The notes under the pieces were generated by a model. It saw only the letters and a list, made by a program, of their open reading frames with translations, searched no databases and was not told where the DNA came from. From assembly GCF_001999245.1 (NCBI RefSeq), contig NZ_CP019630.1, positions 6,043,001-6,107,000 of the forward strand: DNA of 64,000 nucleotides, in the 5' to 3' direction. Shown here piece after piece: positions 25,301 through 34,145 of the stretch. Positions within the stretch are counted from its first letter, which is position 1; every line of letters starts with the position of its first letter. The translations under genes were made by a program, and so were the position numbers. This stretch comes from Roseibium algicola (GTDB taxonomy: Bacteria; Pseudomonadota; Alphaproteobacteria; Rhizobiales; Stappiaceae).

Positions 25301-25316
25301 TGAACAGATCGGTACA
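25301..25316. promoter_or_regulatory. TetR operator, site 2
   Basis: TGAACAGATCGGTACA differs from site 1 at a single base. The centres are 31 bp apart, about three helical turns, so two dimers would bind the same DNA face. It is 33 bases upstream of the mini-protein start. Confidence 0.65.
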
Positions 25317-25348
25317 CTTTTATCTGTTTAACACTGCGAGGCAAACCC

Positions 25349-25522
25349 ATGTTCTCACCAAGACCTGCATATCCGCGCGGCTTCTATCTCTTCGGTGCAC
25401 TTGTTGCCGGGGTACTTGTGATCACATCAGCCTTGACCCCGGCCCCCCAGCCGCTGGACGCCCGCCTTCATGCGGGGTTGGCCTCGTCTCCTCAAATTCA
25501 GACCCTGGAGCTTGCGCGATGA
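25349..25522 (+). CDS. 57-residue membrane mini-protein coupled to the DUF1348 gene
   Basis: ATG 25349 to TGA 25520-25522. It begins [18 protein letters not shown], continues into one hydrophobic helix ([13 protein letters not shown]), then a Pro-rich short tail. The stop overlaps the next ATG (ATGA at 25519-25522), the classic sign of translational coupling. The two TetR operators lie directly upstream. An upstream GCGAG could serve as a weak ribosome site. I do not recognise the protein; it looks like a small single-pass inner-membrane protein or an uncleaved signal anchor. It could instead be a leader whose translation opens the DUF1348 start, but composition and overlap favour a real small gene. 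Confidence 0.6.
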   Translation: MFSPRPAYPRGFYLFGALVAGVLVITSALTPAPQPLDARLHAGLASSPQIQTLELAR

Positions 25523-25989
25523 CAGAACAGCGACCCCCGCTGCCGCCTTTTACCCTTGAGACCGCCCGCCAGAAGGTGCGTGCCGCGGAAGACGGCTGGA
25601 ACAGCCGGAACCCGGAGAAGGTTTCGCTAGCCTATACACCGGACACCATTTGGCGGAACCGGTCGGACTTTCCGGTTGGGCGGGAGCAAGTGGTGGAATT
25701 CCTCACCAGCAAATGGCAGAGGGAGCAGGAGTACCGCCTGATCAAGGAACTGTGGACCTTTGCCGGCAACCGGATCGCTGTTCGCTTTGCCTACGAATGG
25801 CACGATGCGGCCGGACAATGGTACCGCTCCTACGGCAACGAGAATTGGGAGTTCGCACCCAATGGCCTGATGCATCGCCGATTTGCCAGCATCAATGATC
25901 TCGCCATTTCCACGAATGATCGCAAGATGCACTGGCCTCAGGGCCCGCGCCCGGCAGACCATCCTGGCCTGAGTGAACTCGGACTTTAG
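25519..25989 (+). CDS. DUF1348 protein, NTF2/SnoaL-like fold
   Basis: 156 residues of a conserved small family. Hallmarks are [94 protein letters not shown] and [10 protein letters not shown]. The pattern of a helical start followed by aromatic-rich strands indicates an NTF2-like cone with an internal pocket. Biochemical activity is not established to my knowledge; such folds are often enzymes or ligand binders for small hydrophobics. Its control by the adjacent TetR suggests an inducible stress or detoxification task, which is inference. The start codon is embedded in the stop of the mini-protein. Confidence 0.9.
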   Translation: MTEQRPPLPPFTLETARQKVRAAEDGWNSRNPEKVSLAYTPDTIWRNRSDFPVGREQVVEFLTSKWQREQEYRLIKELWTFAGNRIAVRFAYEWHDAAGQWYRSYGNENWEFAPNGLMHRRFASINDLAISTNDRKMHWPQGPRPADHPGLSELGL

Positions 25990-26105
25990 CCAGCCACAAC
26001 TCTAATTAGCCCGCGAAAGCCCGGAACGTTTCAAGACGTTCAAGCAACCGGTGCCCTGCGTTCAGCAGGACACCGGCCGGTGATCGAAAAGACCGGAAGG
26101 GCAAC

Positions 26106-26816
26106 TCAATGTCCGGACAGCATCATCTCGCCGTCGTGCAGAAAACAGCCCTTGTCGAAGTGCGATAGATCGACAGGATTGGTTGTGCGGATATCGGAGA
26201 ACCCTGGCAGTGACCGGATCTCGGGATCAAAGCTTCTGTGGACCTGCGACAGGAAGACGAGCGTGATACGCCGCTTGTTTGCAAATTGTCTCAGCTCCTC
26301 GATCTGCGCACCGAGCGGTGGCTGCGAGCGATGCTGGTCCATGACCTGAAGATAATCGATGACGGCAATGGAGCCCGGCACAGCGTCAGCCAGCGTCTCT
26401 TCAATATTCTCGGCGCAGACGTTGTCGGAAAGCCTAATCCGGAACGATCCCGATTTTTCCGGATCGCGGTATCCGCTGGCGGATAGCTTCATACGAACAT
26501 CGCGATAAGAACATTCTGACGAAAAGAACACGGACGTTCGACCGGCCTTGGCCGCTTCTGCAAGCAACTCGAGCCCCAGCACTGTTTTGCCGTGCCCCGG
26601 CCGTGCACCAAGGATGACCATATCGCCGGGTTCAAGCGCTGACAAAAGCCTGACCGACGGGCCTTGGTCGCGTACCGCAGACGCGAGATGGCTCCAGCTT
26701 CTGAAACCTTCGCGAACAGCAATTGCGTCCAATGCGCGGCTCAACGCGATGGATTTGTTGCGGGCGAGTGTTCGGGCTTCACGCTTTAGGCGGAAAACGG
26801 GTGCAGTGAGTTTCAT
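26106..26816 (-). CDS. Stand-alone DnaB-like RecA-fold ATPase
   Basis: 236 residues with a very strong GGAGGT ribosome site. The N-terminal 50 residues hold a helical motif (LKREARTLARNKSIALSRALDAIAVREGFRSWSHL). The remainder is a minimal RecA-like core resembling the C-terminal domain of replicative helicase DnaB: Walker A GARPGHGKT, SVFFSSECSYRDV, Walker B IAVIDYLQVMD, and ITLVFLSQVHR as sensor. It lacks the DnaB N-terminal scaffold, so hexamer loading at the fork is unlikely. Similar short proteins in rhizobia are annotated simply as DNA helicase. Function is unknown; it could be an ATPase regulator in repair or recombination. The neighbours (DUF971, photolyase) lie on the same strand further upstream. 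Confidence 0.8.
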   Translation of the reverse strand: MKLTAPVFRLKREARTLARNKSIALSRALDAIAVREGFRSWSHLASAVRDQGPSVRLLSALEPGDMVILGARPGHGKTVLGLELLAEAAKAGRTSVFFSSECSYRDVRMKLSASGYRDPEKSGSFRIRLSDNVCAENIEETLADAVPGSIAVIDYLQVMDQHRSQPPLGAQIEELRQFANKRRITLVFLSQVHRSFDPEIRSLPGFSDIRTTNPVDLSHFDKGCFLHDGEMMLSGH

Positions 26817-27003
26817 GGTGCGACCTCCAGATCGCGTGCATCAGCCGCAGTCCCTCCTTATGCGAACGCACGATCGTCTGGTTGCCAGTATGAAACGACC
26901 CTGCAGTTCGGCTGCTGCTCCTGATGGAGGGGGATGGCTTGGGTCGAGCCACGCCCTTTATAGCTGATTCCAGCTGGCTTCAGCCAGCCCGGCCTGCTCT
27001 CAA

Positions 27004-27372
27004 TCAACGATCCCGTGTCAGGCCCTTGTCCGCCAGTTCCTGCAGGTAGACACCCCAGTGTGCTTCCGGATCTCTGCCTAGCTCGAGGAAATACGTCCAG
27101 GTAAAAATCCCGGAGTTATGCATGTCGTCAAAATGGATACGGACAGCATAGTTGCCGACAGGTTCGATCTTCATGATCTCGACGTTGCGTTTGCCGGGCA
27201 CGGTCTGCTTCTGGGATGGATTGTGGCCCTTCACTTCCGCCGAAGGTGAACACACCCGGAGATATTCAGCAGACAATTCGTGCCGTTCACCCGTGTTGAA
27301 AGCAACAGTCAGGCTCTTCTTGTCTTTCGATACGCGTAGTTCCGTCGGCCAGGGAGCAGTCGGGTCGGTCAT
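27004..27372 (-). CDS. DUF971 / gamma-butyrobetaine hydroxylase-like N-terminal domain protein
   Basis: 122 residues. Blocks WPTELRVSKDKKSLTVAFNTGERHELSAEYLRVCSPSAE and VEIMKIEPVGNYAVRIHFDDMHNSGIFTWTYFLELG match the GBBH-like N-terminal fold, which stands alone in many proteobacteria. In some iron-sulfur proteins the same domain is fused to Mrp-type ATPases; an Mrp gene lies about 4.5 kb away, but no direct link is visible. ATG 27372 has AAAGGA seven bases upstream. The family may be linked to Fe-S or metal handling; function is not established. It is 75 bases downstream of the photolyase gene on the same strand, a possible two-gene transcript. Confidence 0.85.
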   Translation of the reverse strand: MTDPTAPWPTELRVSKDKKSLTVAFNTGERHELSAEYLRVCSPSAEVKGHNPSQKQTVPGKRNVEIMKIEPVGNYAVRIHFDDMHNSGIFTWTYFLELGRDPEAHWGVYLQELADKGLTRDR

Positions 27373-27447
27373 CTCCGGGTCCTTTGATTCCACCCGGCAC
27401 ATGTCGCCGGGACTTGCGCGCGGACGATACCGGTAGCACCGGCACCG

Positions 27448-28884
27448 TCAAGCGGCGTCTTGTCCCGCCTGCTTCACCGCTTCATAGCCGTCGAGCGCTG
27501 CCTTGCGGGCCTTGGCATGGTCGACCAGCGGTTTCGGATAGGTCTCGCCAAGCGCGATACCGGCCTTTTTCAGGGTTTCGGCCGGGGCATCAAACGGCGC
27601 AAAGAGATAGTGCGTGTCCAGATCGCGCAGCTCTGGAACCCATTTGCGGATGTACACACCGTCCGGATCGAATTTTTCTCCCTGTGTGATCGGGTTGAAG
27701 ACCCGAAAATAGGGAGCAGCATCAGCGCCTGATCCTGCGACCCACTGCCAGCTTGCGGAATTGTTGGCAAGGTCCGCATCCACCAACGTGTCCCGAAACC
27801 AGGCCTCGCCATGGTGCCAATGAATACGCAGATGCTTGATCAGGAAACTCGCCACGATCATGCGCACCCGGTTGTGCATGTATCCGGTTTGCCAGAGTTC
27901 GCGCATGCCGGCGTCGACAATCGGATATCCCGTTTGTCCTTTCTGCCACTTCTCCAACGCGTCGCCCGGCTCCTGCCAGGGATAGGCATCAAAGGTTGAA
28001 CGCCAGTTATCCGACGGCAATTTCGGGAAATGGTAGAGCAAGTGGTACGCAAATTCCCGCCAGGCAATCTCGGACAGGAATTTCATACCGTCACCGGCAA
28101 CCGACGATTTCCGGTCCATTACCTTCTGCGTTGCATGCCAGATCTGTCGGGGTGAGATTTCGCCGAAGTGGAGATGCGGCGACAAGCGCGACACATTCGG
28201 AAGATCAGGGCGATTGCGCAATGTGCCATAGCCCTTCAAGCCTTCCTCGAAGAAGCCTTCCAGCCGCTCCGCAGCACCGGCTTCACCGGGCTGCCAGCAA
28301 TCCTCCCATCCCTTTGCCCAGTTAGGCTTCGTGGGCAAGAGGTCAAAGCTCTCAAGCGTTTCACCGCCATCGTAGTCCGCAAATTCCAGCTTCTCCGGTG
28401 CTGGCAAGGCGTCATCGATGGTCTTTTGCTGAGCAGCCTTCCAGAACGGTGAATACACCTTGAAGGGGCCGCCGGATTTTGTCTCCAGTTCCCAGGGTTC
28501 GAACAAGAGGGACGCCTTGAAGCTTTTGACTTCAAACCCGTCTTCTTTCAGCACCTTCTTGAGATCGGTGTCCCGCTCGATTGCATGTGGTTCGTAGCAT
28601 CGATTCCAGAATACGGCCTCGGCCTCGACTTCCTTTGCAAGCTGTGGGATCAGGTGTCTCGCGCTCCCCCGCAGGAAGATCAGACCCGGCAGATCCGCCT
28701 TCAAGGACGCCAGGCTGTGATGCAGCCACCAGAGGCTTGCCCCGCCAAGCGGGTGCGTTTCACCGGCCTGCTCTGATGGTTCAAGGATGAAGACCGGAAG
28801 GACACGTCCCTTGCGGGCCGCCTCGAACAGGGCCGGATTGTCCTTGATGCGCAAATCCTGTCGAAACCAAACAAGTGTTGTCAT
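27448..28884 (-). CDS. phrB: Deoxyribodipyrimidine photolyase
   Basis: 478 residues, the size of class I CPD photolyases. It uses FADH- and near-UV/blue light to split cyclobutane pyrimidine dimers. The N-terminal antenna domain starts TTLVWFRQDLRIKDNPAL. The FAD domain carries LHFGEISPRQIW, EIAWREFAYHLLYHFP, TGYPIVDAGMRELWQTGYMHNR, WHHGEAWFRDTLVDADLANNSASWQWVAGSGADAAPYFR and FNP. Aromatics of the Trp electron chain are present. AGGAG precedes the ATG. It is likely cotranscribed with the DUF971 gene. A BLUF photoreceptor lies 6 kb downstream, so the segment encodes two blue-light functions. Confidence 0.96.
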   Translation of the reverse strand: MTTLVWFRQDLRIKDNPALFEAARKGRVLPVFILEPSEQAGETHPLGGASLWWLHHSLASLKADLPGLIFLRGSARHLIPQLAKEVEAEAVFWNRCYEPHAIERDTDLKKVLKEDGFEVKSFKASLLFEPWELETKSGGPFKVYSPFWKAAQQKTIDDALPAPEKLEFADYDGGETLESFDLLPTKPNWAKGWEDCWQPGEAGAAERLEGFFEEGLKGYGTLRNRPDLPNVSRLSPHLHFGEISPRQIWHATQKVMDRKSSVAGDGMKFLSEIAWREFAYHLLYHFPKLPSDNWRSTFDAYPWQEPGDALEKWQKGQTGYPIVDAGMRELWQTGYMHNRVRMIVASFLIKHLRIHWHHGEAWFRDTLVDADLANNSASWQWVAGSGADAAPYFRVFNPITQGEKFDPDGVYIRKWVPELRDLDTHYLFAPFDAPAETLKKAGIALGETYPKPLVDHAKARKAALDGYEAVKQAGQDAA

Positions 28885-29129
28885 GCTGCTCCTGCCGCTT
28901 GCTACAGCTCAGATACGCCGCAAAACACAATCGGATCAATGGTGTGCCGGATTTTTTGGCTCCAATTCCGGGAGAGCGGCAAGTAAAGTGGAGCTCCTAG
29001 GATTGTGACCGGACCAAGCACTCGTCAGTGGGCGCTTCGATGCGGGTTCCTGGTCGCGCAGGTGAGCGAATTCCGGCATCTTTCCAATTGATTTGACAAG
29101 AGTACACTCACGAGTTTACCTGATGCCGT

Positions 29130-29154
29130 AAACCGGACATTTGCAGTCCGGTTT
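29130..29154 (+). repeat. Perfect 9-bp stem-loop upstream of moaA
   Basis: AAACCGGAC (29130-29138) and GTCCGGTTT (29146-29154) flank a 7-base loop, in the 336-base divergent gap between phrB and moaA. It ends 66 bases before the chosen moaA GTG. It may be an mRNA leader element or a protein site. I looked for a Moco-riboswitch pattern and did not see one. Confidence 0.5.
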
Positions 29155-29220
29155 CAATTGATCTTGCCCGCATCGACGCCATATGATCTGGATAAGATAA
29201 AAATCGAGGGAGAGCGAAAC

Positions 29221-30276
29221 GTGACAGACGGCAAGATTGTGGTCCCGGCACAAGCGGCAATCGGAACAGCGGAATCACATGGTCCGATGATTGACCCGTT
29301 CGGCCGCGCCGTCACCTACCTTCGCGTGTCCGTGACCGATCGTTGCGATTTCCGTTGCGTGTATTGCATGGCGGAAGACATGACCTTCCTGCCCAAACGC
29401 GAAGTGCTCAGCCTTGAAGAGCTCGACCGCCTGTGCACTGCCTTCATCGAAAAAGGCGTCCGTAAACTGCGCCTGACCGGCGGTGAGCCGCTGGTCCGCA
29501 AGAATATCATGAGCCTTATCCGCAGCCTTGGCCGGCATCTGGACAGTGGCGCTCTGGAAGAGTTGACCCTGACCACCAACGGCTCGCAGCTCGCCCGCTA
29601 CGCGCAGGAACTCTACGATTGCGGCGTGCGCCGGATCAATGTGTCGATCGATACGCTCGATCCGCAGAAATTCAAGGCAGTCACCCGCTGGGGCGACCTT
29701 GGCAAGGTCATGGACGGGATCCGCGCAGCGACTGCCGCAGGCCTCCAGATCAAGATCAATATGGTTGCTCTCAAAGACGTCAACGAGCATGAGATCGTGA
29801 CGATGCTTGAGTGGTGTCATGAGCATGGTCACGACCTGACCCTGATCGAGACCATGCCACTTGGCGAGATCGACGGCGACCGCACGGACCAGTATCTGCC
29901 ACTTTCGACCGTGCGTGCGCGCCTGGGCGAGCAATTCACATTGACGGACATCCCCTACAAGACCGGCGGACCCGCCCGGTATGTGACTATCGAGGAAACC
30001 GGTGGTCGTCTCGGCTTCATCACGCCGATGACGCATAACTTCTGTGAAAGCTGCAACCGGGTGCGCGTCACCTGCACCGGCCAGCTATACATGTGCCTTG
30101 GTCAGGAAGACATGTCGGATCTTCGCGCGCCTCTGCGCGCTTCGGAAGGCAACGACCTTCTGAACGATGCGATTGACGAGGCCATCGGACGGAAGCCAAA
30201 AGGGCATGATTTCGTGATTGACCGGAACCGCAACCAGCCTGCAGTTTCCCGGCACATGAGCGTCACCGGCGGTTAA
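29221..30276 (+). CDS. moaA: GTP 3',8-cyclase MoaA (molybdenum cofactor step 1)
   Basis: 351 residues from GTG. A radical-SAM enzyme that, with MoaC, converts GTP to cyclic pyranopterin monophosphate. The first cluster motif is CDFRCVYC (C-x3-C-x2-C) after [30 protein letters not shown] and [13 protein letters not shown] follow. The second cluster is in [22 protein letters not shown], and the chain ends with the essential Gly-Gly. I chose GTG 29221, which has GGAGAG upstream; a longer frame to 29158 and a later ATG before [14 protein letters not shown] are alternatives. Other Moco genes lie at 36.8-40.1 kb in the same orientation. Confidence 0.95.
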   Translation: MTDGKIVVPAQAAIGTAESHGPMIDPFGRAVTYLRVSVTDRCDFRCVYCMAEDMTFLPKREVLSLEELDRLCTAFIEKGVRKLRLTGGEPLVRKNIMSLIRSLGRHLDSGALEELTLTTNGSQLARYAQELYDCGVRRINVSIDTLDPQKFKAVTRWGDLGKVMDGIRAATAAGLQIKINMVALKDVNEHEIVTMLEWCHEHGHDLTLIETMPLGEIDGDRTDQYLPLSTVRARLGEQFTLTDIPYKTGGPARYVTIEETGGRLGFITPMTHNFCESCNRVRVTCTGQLYMCLGQEDMSDLRAPLRASEGNDLLNDAIDEAIGRKPKGHDFVIDRNRNQPAVSRHMSVTGG

Positions 30277-30337
30277 ACAGCCAAAACTTCAGTTACCCAG
30301 GCAACAGCAAGTTCAGCGACCTTGAAAGCCGGCAAAA

Positions 30338-31576
30338 CTATTCTGCCGGAACGAGGTCGGCGCGCGTGGTGTAGAACCTGATGCAGACGGTCGCGATCAG
30401 GCTGCACCCGATGCCCAGTCCCATCATCAGGATCATGCCCCAGGGCGAGGAGGCCAGCAGGCCATCGGCATACAGCGAGGCGACAATGGATCCGGCCAGC
30501 GCGCCCATGGCGACCTGAAGTGACGCCGTCAGGCCGGAAGCAGCTCCCGTCAACTCAGGCCGTACACTGACAGCACCGGACAATGCACTTGGCAGGCAAA
30601 CCCCATTGCCGAGACCAAGAAGGAACATCGGCAGGAAGAGGCTGGGTGCGCTCAACGCTCCGAAATAGGCAAACCCGGAGATTATCGCCACGCAGACAAC
30701 GCCGATGAGAGTGCCGGACAGTATCATCCGAAACAGGCCAACTCGTTCGGCAAACCGGCCGGAGATGAAGTTTCCAGCGATATAACCGAGCGCCACGAAC
30801 ATGAAGTAGAACCCCATTTCCTGCGCACTCAGGGACAGGAGATCGGCGGCGATAAACGGCGCTCCGCCCAGATATGCGAAGTAGGCAAGCGCGTTGGACG
30901 CCGCTGTCAGACTGTAGCTCCAGTAGAGCGGCTCACGGCAGAGGGTCGCGTAGGATTTCAGGATCTGCCGCCCACCGGCCGCTTTTCGGTTCAGGTGCGT
31001 TTCAGGCAGAAGCGCAATGCTTGCCCACAGAACCGCCACTCCGAACATGAGCAGCAGCACAAACCCGCCCTGCCATCCGTAATATTGATCCAGAATTCCG
31101 CCGATTGCTGGTGCCACTGTCGGCATCACCGCCATGCCCATGGTGACATAGCCGATCATGCTGGCCGCCTGCTTAGGGCTGTAGAGATCACGCAGGATCG
31201 CACGGCCAAGGACCATTCCCGTACAGCCACCGGCTGCCTGAAGAACCCGGGCGGCGATCAAGGCTTCGATTGTTTGTGCAAACAGACAGAACACGCTGCC
31301 GATTACGAACAAAGCCATGCCGAGAATGATTACCGGCCGGCGGCCGAACTGATCCGACAAGGGCCCCCAGAACAACTGGGAAACCGCAACCGCGATGAAA
31401 TAAGCGGACATCGACAGCTGGATCTCGCCCGCAGTTGCGGAAAAGACCACCATCATTCCTGCCAGGGACGGCAGGTATATCTGCATGGCAAGCGGGCTGA
31501 CCGATGAAATCGCTACAAGCACCGCCAGGGATGGTTTGGCATCGGTGCTGGAAGTCTGAGTTCGGCTAGTGAGCAT
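30338..31576 (-). CDS. Bcr/CflA-type MFS multidrug efflux transporter
   Basis: 412 residues with about 12 TM helices. The Bcr/CflA subgroup is shown by SPLAMQIYLPSLAGM in TM1, SQLFWGPLSDQFGRRPVIILGM (MFS motif A loop), ARVLQAAGGCTGMVLGRAILRDL (motif C/D region) and MFLLGLGNGVCLPSALSGAVS. Members export drugs such as bicyclomycin, sulfonamides or chloramphenicol, and some export cysteine; the substrate is not predictable here. An inverted repeat at 31616-31637 lies 40 bases upstream of the start, suggesting repression by an unlinked regulator. Converges with moaA. Confidence 0.92.
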   Translation of the reverse strand: MLTSRTQTSSTDAKPSLAVLVAISSVSPLAMQIYLPSLAGMMVVFSATAGEIQLSMSAYFIAVAVSQLFWGPLSDQFGRRPVIILGMALFVIGSVFCLFAQTIEALIAARVLQAAGGCTGMVLGRAILRDLYSPKQAASMIGYVTMGMAVMPTVAPAIGGILDQYYGWQGGFVLLLMFGVAVLWASIALLPETHLNRKAAGGRQILKSYATLCREPLYWSYSLTAASNALAYFAYLGGAPFIAADLLSLSAQEMGFYFMFVALGYIAGNFISGRFAERVGLFRMILSGTLIGVVCVAIISGFAYFGALSAPSLFLPMFLLGLGNGVCLPSALSGAVSVRPELTGAASGLTASLQVAMGALAGSIVASLYADGLLASSPWGMILMMGLGIGCSLIATVCIRFYTTRADLVPAE

Positions 31577-31615
31577 GCCCGGGAAGGAACCTTTTGGTTT
31601 TCACCCTCGCGGGCG

Positions 31616-31637
31616 ATATATTCATGTTCGAATATAT
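31616..31637. promoter_or_regulatory. Operator-like palindrome upstream of the Bcr/CflA gene
   Basis: ATATATTC (31616-31623) and GAATATAT (31630-31637) are perfect inverted arms around a 6-base spacer, AT-rich in GC-rich DNA and adjacent to the start. The size and TTC-GAA spacing resemble ArsR- or MarR-type sites. No regulator gene adjoins it. Confidence 0.5.
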
Positions 31638-31849
31638 ATTGGCCGCGTGATCCGGACGTGAAAACCTGAATTGCTACAGGCCCAACATCGAAAGACGGCA
31701 GAAACCGCTAATGTTTCTCCTCATTGGCTTTGAAATTGTTTCAACTTTGCAAGCTTGACCCGAGCCTTCGCAACGGGTGGAAACTGCTGCATTTCACGGA
31801 TAAATCTGCGATCAACACCGCCAGTCCTGCAGCCAGCTAAACCCGGATG

Positions 31850-31877
31850 AAAAAAGGCCACAGCTCTCGCCGTGGCC
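31850..31877 (-). terminator. Rho-independent terminator of the mrp gene
   Basis: On the minus strand GGCCAC and GTGGCC (31856-31877), with additional inner pairs, are followed by six T. It lies 55 bases after the mrp stop. Confidence 0.82.
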
Positions 31878-31932
31878 AAAACTTGTCTCGTCGCCTAATC
31901 AGGAATTACCCAGGGATCGACCCTGCCCTGTA

Positions 31933-33087
31933 TCAATCGAAGACGATGTTGGGGGCCGCTCGTGTGGGTTCCGCGCTCTCCCGATCAATGCTGTCGAGTA
32001 CCTTGGCGGCAATGTCCTTGTAGATGCCTGCGACCGAGCCTTCAGGATCGGACACCACCACCGGTGTTCCGGCATCGGAGGTTTCACGGATCTTCATCGT
32101 CAAGGGAACTTCGCCCAGGAACGGAACGTTCAGCCGGTCCGCTTCCGCACGCGCTCCGCCATGGCCGAAGATATCATGGCGACCACCGCAATCGGGGCAC
32201 AGGAAGTAGCTCATGTTCTCGACAATCCCCAGCACGGGAACATCGACACGCTTGAACATGTTGAGGCCCTTGCGGGCATCGATCAGGGCAAGGTCCTGCG
32301 GTGTCGACACGATCACGGCTCCGGCCAGCGGCACTTGCTGGGCCATGGTGAGCTGGGCGTCGCCGGTTCCCGGAGGCATGTCGACCACAAGGACGTCAAG
32401 TTCGCCCCAGGCCACTTCGCGCAGCATCTGGGTAAGCGCGGAAATCACCATCGGCCCACGCCAGATCATTGGCGTTTCCTCTTCCACCATGAAGCCCATG
32501 GACATCACCTTGATGCCATAGCCTTCCATTGGCTTGAGCATTCTGCCCGACAAAGCTTCCGGCCTGCCGGAAACATTGAACAGCCGTGGCACCGAGGGCC
32601 CATAGATATCGGCATCCAGGACGCCGACCTTCTTGCCGAGAGAGGCCATCGCCAAGGCAAGGTTCGCCGTGGTGGTGGATTTGCCAACACCGCCCTTGCC
32701 GGACGCAACCGCAACAATGTGCTTGATGCCCGGCACGCCCGGTTTTGCAGGCGCCTGCTCTTCCGCAGGTCGCCGAGGCTGTTGAGGGGCTGGTTTGGGA
32801 GCTGATTGTGGTGCCGCATTGCGAGCGCCACCCGCCGCGCGTTCGGCAGTTAGCGCGACCATCACGGTTTCGACGCCATCCACTTCCTTGACCACCTTTT
32901 CAGCGGCCTGGCGCAGAGGCTCAAGCTCCTTTGCGCGTTCTGCGGGAACTGTGATGGAAAAAACAACACGGCCATCGGACACAAACACGTCCGAGACAAG
33001 GCCCAACGAGACGATATCGCCTTCAAGGTCTGGTCCCTTGATCTGCCTCAGTCGTTCCATGACTGCGCTTTTTATGGTGTCGGTCAT
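31933..33087 (-). CDS. mrp: Mrp/NBP35 iron-sulfur carrier ATPase (ApbC)
   Basis: 384 residues. An N-terminal MIP18/DUF59-like domain (residues 1-100: MERLRQIKGPDLEGDIVSLGLVSDV) is followed by a Pro/Ala-rich linker. Then comes a deviant-Walker P-loop ATPase: ASGKGGVGKSTTTANLA, VLDADIYGPSVPRLF, VVDMPPGTGDAQL, and the cluster-binding CxxC in NMSYFLCPDCGGRHDIFG. It binds and transfers [4Fe-4S] clusters to apo-proteins in the cytosol. Several clients are encoded nearby (MoaA, class I fumarase), although the link is generic. AGGA is 8 bases before the ATG. It is monocistronic with its own terminator. Confidence 0.95.
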   Translation of the reverse strand: MTDTIKSAVMERLRQIKGPDLEGDIVSLGLVSDVFVSDGRVVFSITVPAERAKELEPLRQAAEKVVKEVDGVETVMVALTAERAAGGARNAAPQSAPKPAPQQPRRPAEEQAPAKPGVPGIKHIVAVASGKGGVGKSTTTANLALAMASLGKKVGVLDADIYGPSVPRLFNVSGRPEALSGRMLKPMEGYGIKVMSMGFMVEEETPMIWRGPMVISALTQMLREVAWGELDVLVVDMPPGTGDAQLTMAQQVPLAGAVIVSTPQDLALIDARKGLNMFKRVDVPVLGIVENMSYFLCPDCGGRHDIFGHGGARAEADRLNVPFLGEVPLTMKIRETSDAGTPVVVSDPEGSVAGIYKDIAAKVLDSIDRESAEPTRAAPNIVFD

Positions 33088-33441
33088 CTTTCGGTCCTGT
33101 TTCGTACACCGGCCACTGTGTTCAACCGGCTATTTCCGGTGCGAACTCTAGTTCGCCGCTCCATTCAGGCAACCTGCCAAAATGAAGCACGGCGCGTTCC
33201 GGTTTCAGACCGCGAGTCATAGAAGGGGTGAAAATCCGACACAAGCCCTGCGCAGTTGAAAGCCGCAAGCTTCAGAAGCTTTCATAACCATGGCATTGGC
33301 CATGGTTGCTGCTGGATCTCGCAATTGTTACCTCTCCTAAAAGGGAGACAATGTTTTCGTTGAACAGCCAGACGGCTCGGTTAATTTGTTACGGCCCTAC
33401 ACAGCGTCCTTCCCAAAACATTCCAGCTTCAGGAATTTGAC
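33088..33441. other. Gene-free divergent region between mrp and SDR
   Basis: 354 bases. The one thing of note is a 29-codon frame, 33351-33440, with an AAGGGAG site; its stop lies one base before the SDR start codon. It could be a leader peptide, but composition gives no support. No promoter motif stands out. Confidence 0.35.
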
Positions 33442-34122
33442 ATGCCAACCTGCCTCATCACCGCAGCCAATCGCGGGATCGGTTATGAACTTGCCCGCGC
33501 CGCACTGGACAGTGGTTGGACCGTTTACGGCTCCGTCCGCACGCAGCAGTCGGCTGACGAGACAGCGGAACGGCTCGGCAAAGATTTTCATCCGCTGGTT
33601 TTCGATGTGAGAGACCATGCCGTCGTTCGCGCGGTCGCCGGCGACCTCGCCACCCCGCTGAACCTTTTGATCAACAACGCGGGCATCATCACTCCGGAAC
33701 GTCAAAGCGCACTCGATATGGATTTCGAGGGTTTTGCCGAAACCCTGGCCGTCAACACCCTTGCACCTTTGGCGGTCTCACAAGCTTTCCTACCTCATTT
33801 GTGCCGGTCGGGATCCGGTCGAATCCTGACCATCTCCAGCCAGATGGCCTGGATGGGATACCGGAAGTCGGACACCCTCGCCTACCGAGCCTCCAAGGCG
33901 GCAGTGAACAAGGTCATGCAGGGGCTGGCGACCGATCTGGAATCCGAAGGCATTCCGGTCGCGCTGATAGATCCGGGCTGGGTGCGTACAGACATGGGCG
34001 GCCAGTTGGCAGACAATGACCCGGTGGATGTGGCGCGGGGCGTTCTGAAGATTGCCGGTTCCCTGTCTGTTACCGATACCGGAAAGTTCTTCAAATGGAG
34101 CGGTGAAGAGCGCCCGTTCTGA
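33442..34122 (+). CDS. Short-chain dehydrogenase/reductase
   Basis: 226 residues, classical SDR fold. Cofactor motif TAANRGIGYELA (T-G-x3-G-x-G variant with Ala at the first Gly), NNAGI, ISSQMAWMG with the catalytic Ser, and YRASKAAVNKV with catalytic Tyr and Lys. The end resembles SDRs annotated as C-factor-like or csgA-like. NAD(P) is the likely cofactor; the substrate is unknown. AGGA lies 8 bases before the ATG, inside the possible upstream 29-codon leader. A GNAT gene follows 23 bases downstream, so both probably share a transcript. Confidence 0.9.
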   Translation: MPTCLITAANRGIGYELARAALDSGWTVYGSVRTQQSADETAERLGKDFHPLVFDVRDHAVVRAVAGDLATPLNLLINNAGIITPERQSALDMDFEGFAETLAVNTLAPLAVSQAFLPHLCRSGSGRILTISSQMAWMGYRKSDTLAYRASKAAVNKVMQGLATDLESEGIPVALIDPGWVRTDMGGQLADNDPVDVARGVLKIAGSLSVTDTGKFFKWSGEERPF

Positions 34123-34145
34123 CCTGCCAATTCGACTGGAGACAC

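Noticed and set aside
28885-29220. Moco riboswitch upstream of moaA
   Set aside because: The expected multi-helix pattern was not seen; only a simple hairpin.
33351-33440. 29-codon frame just before the SDR gene
   Set aside because: Ribosome site and position are suggestive of a leader, but there is no compositional or structural support; noted only in the intergenic entry.
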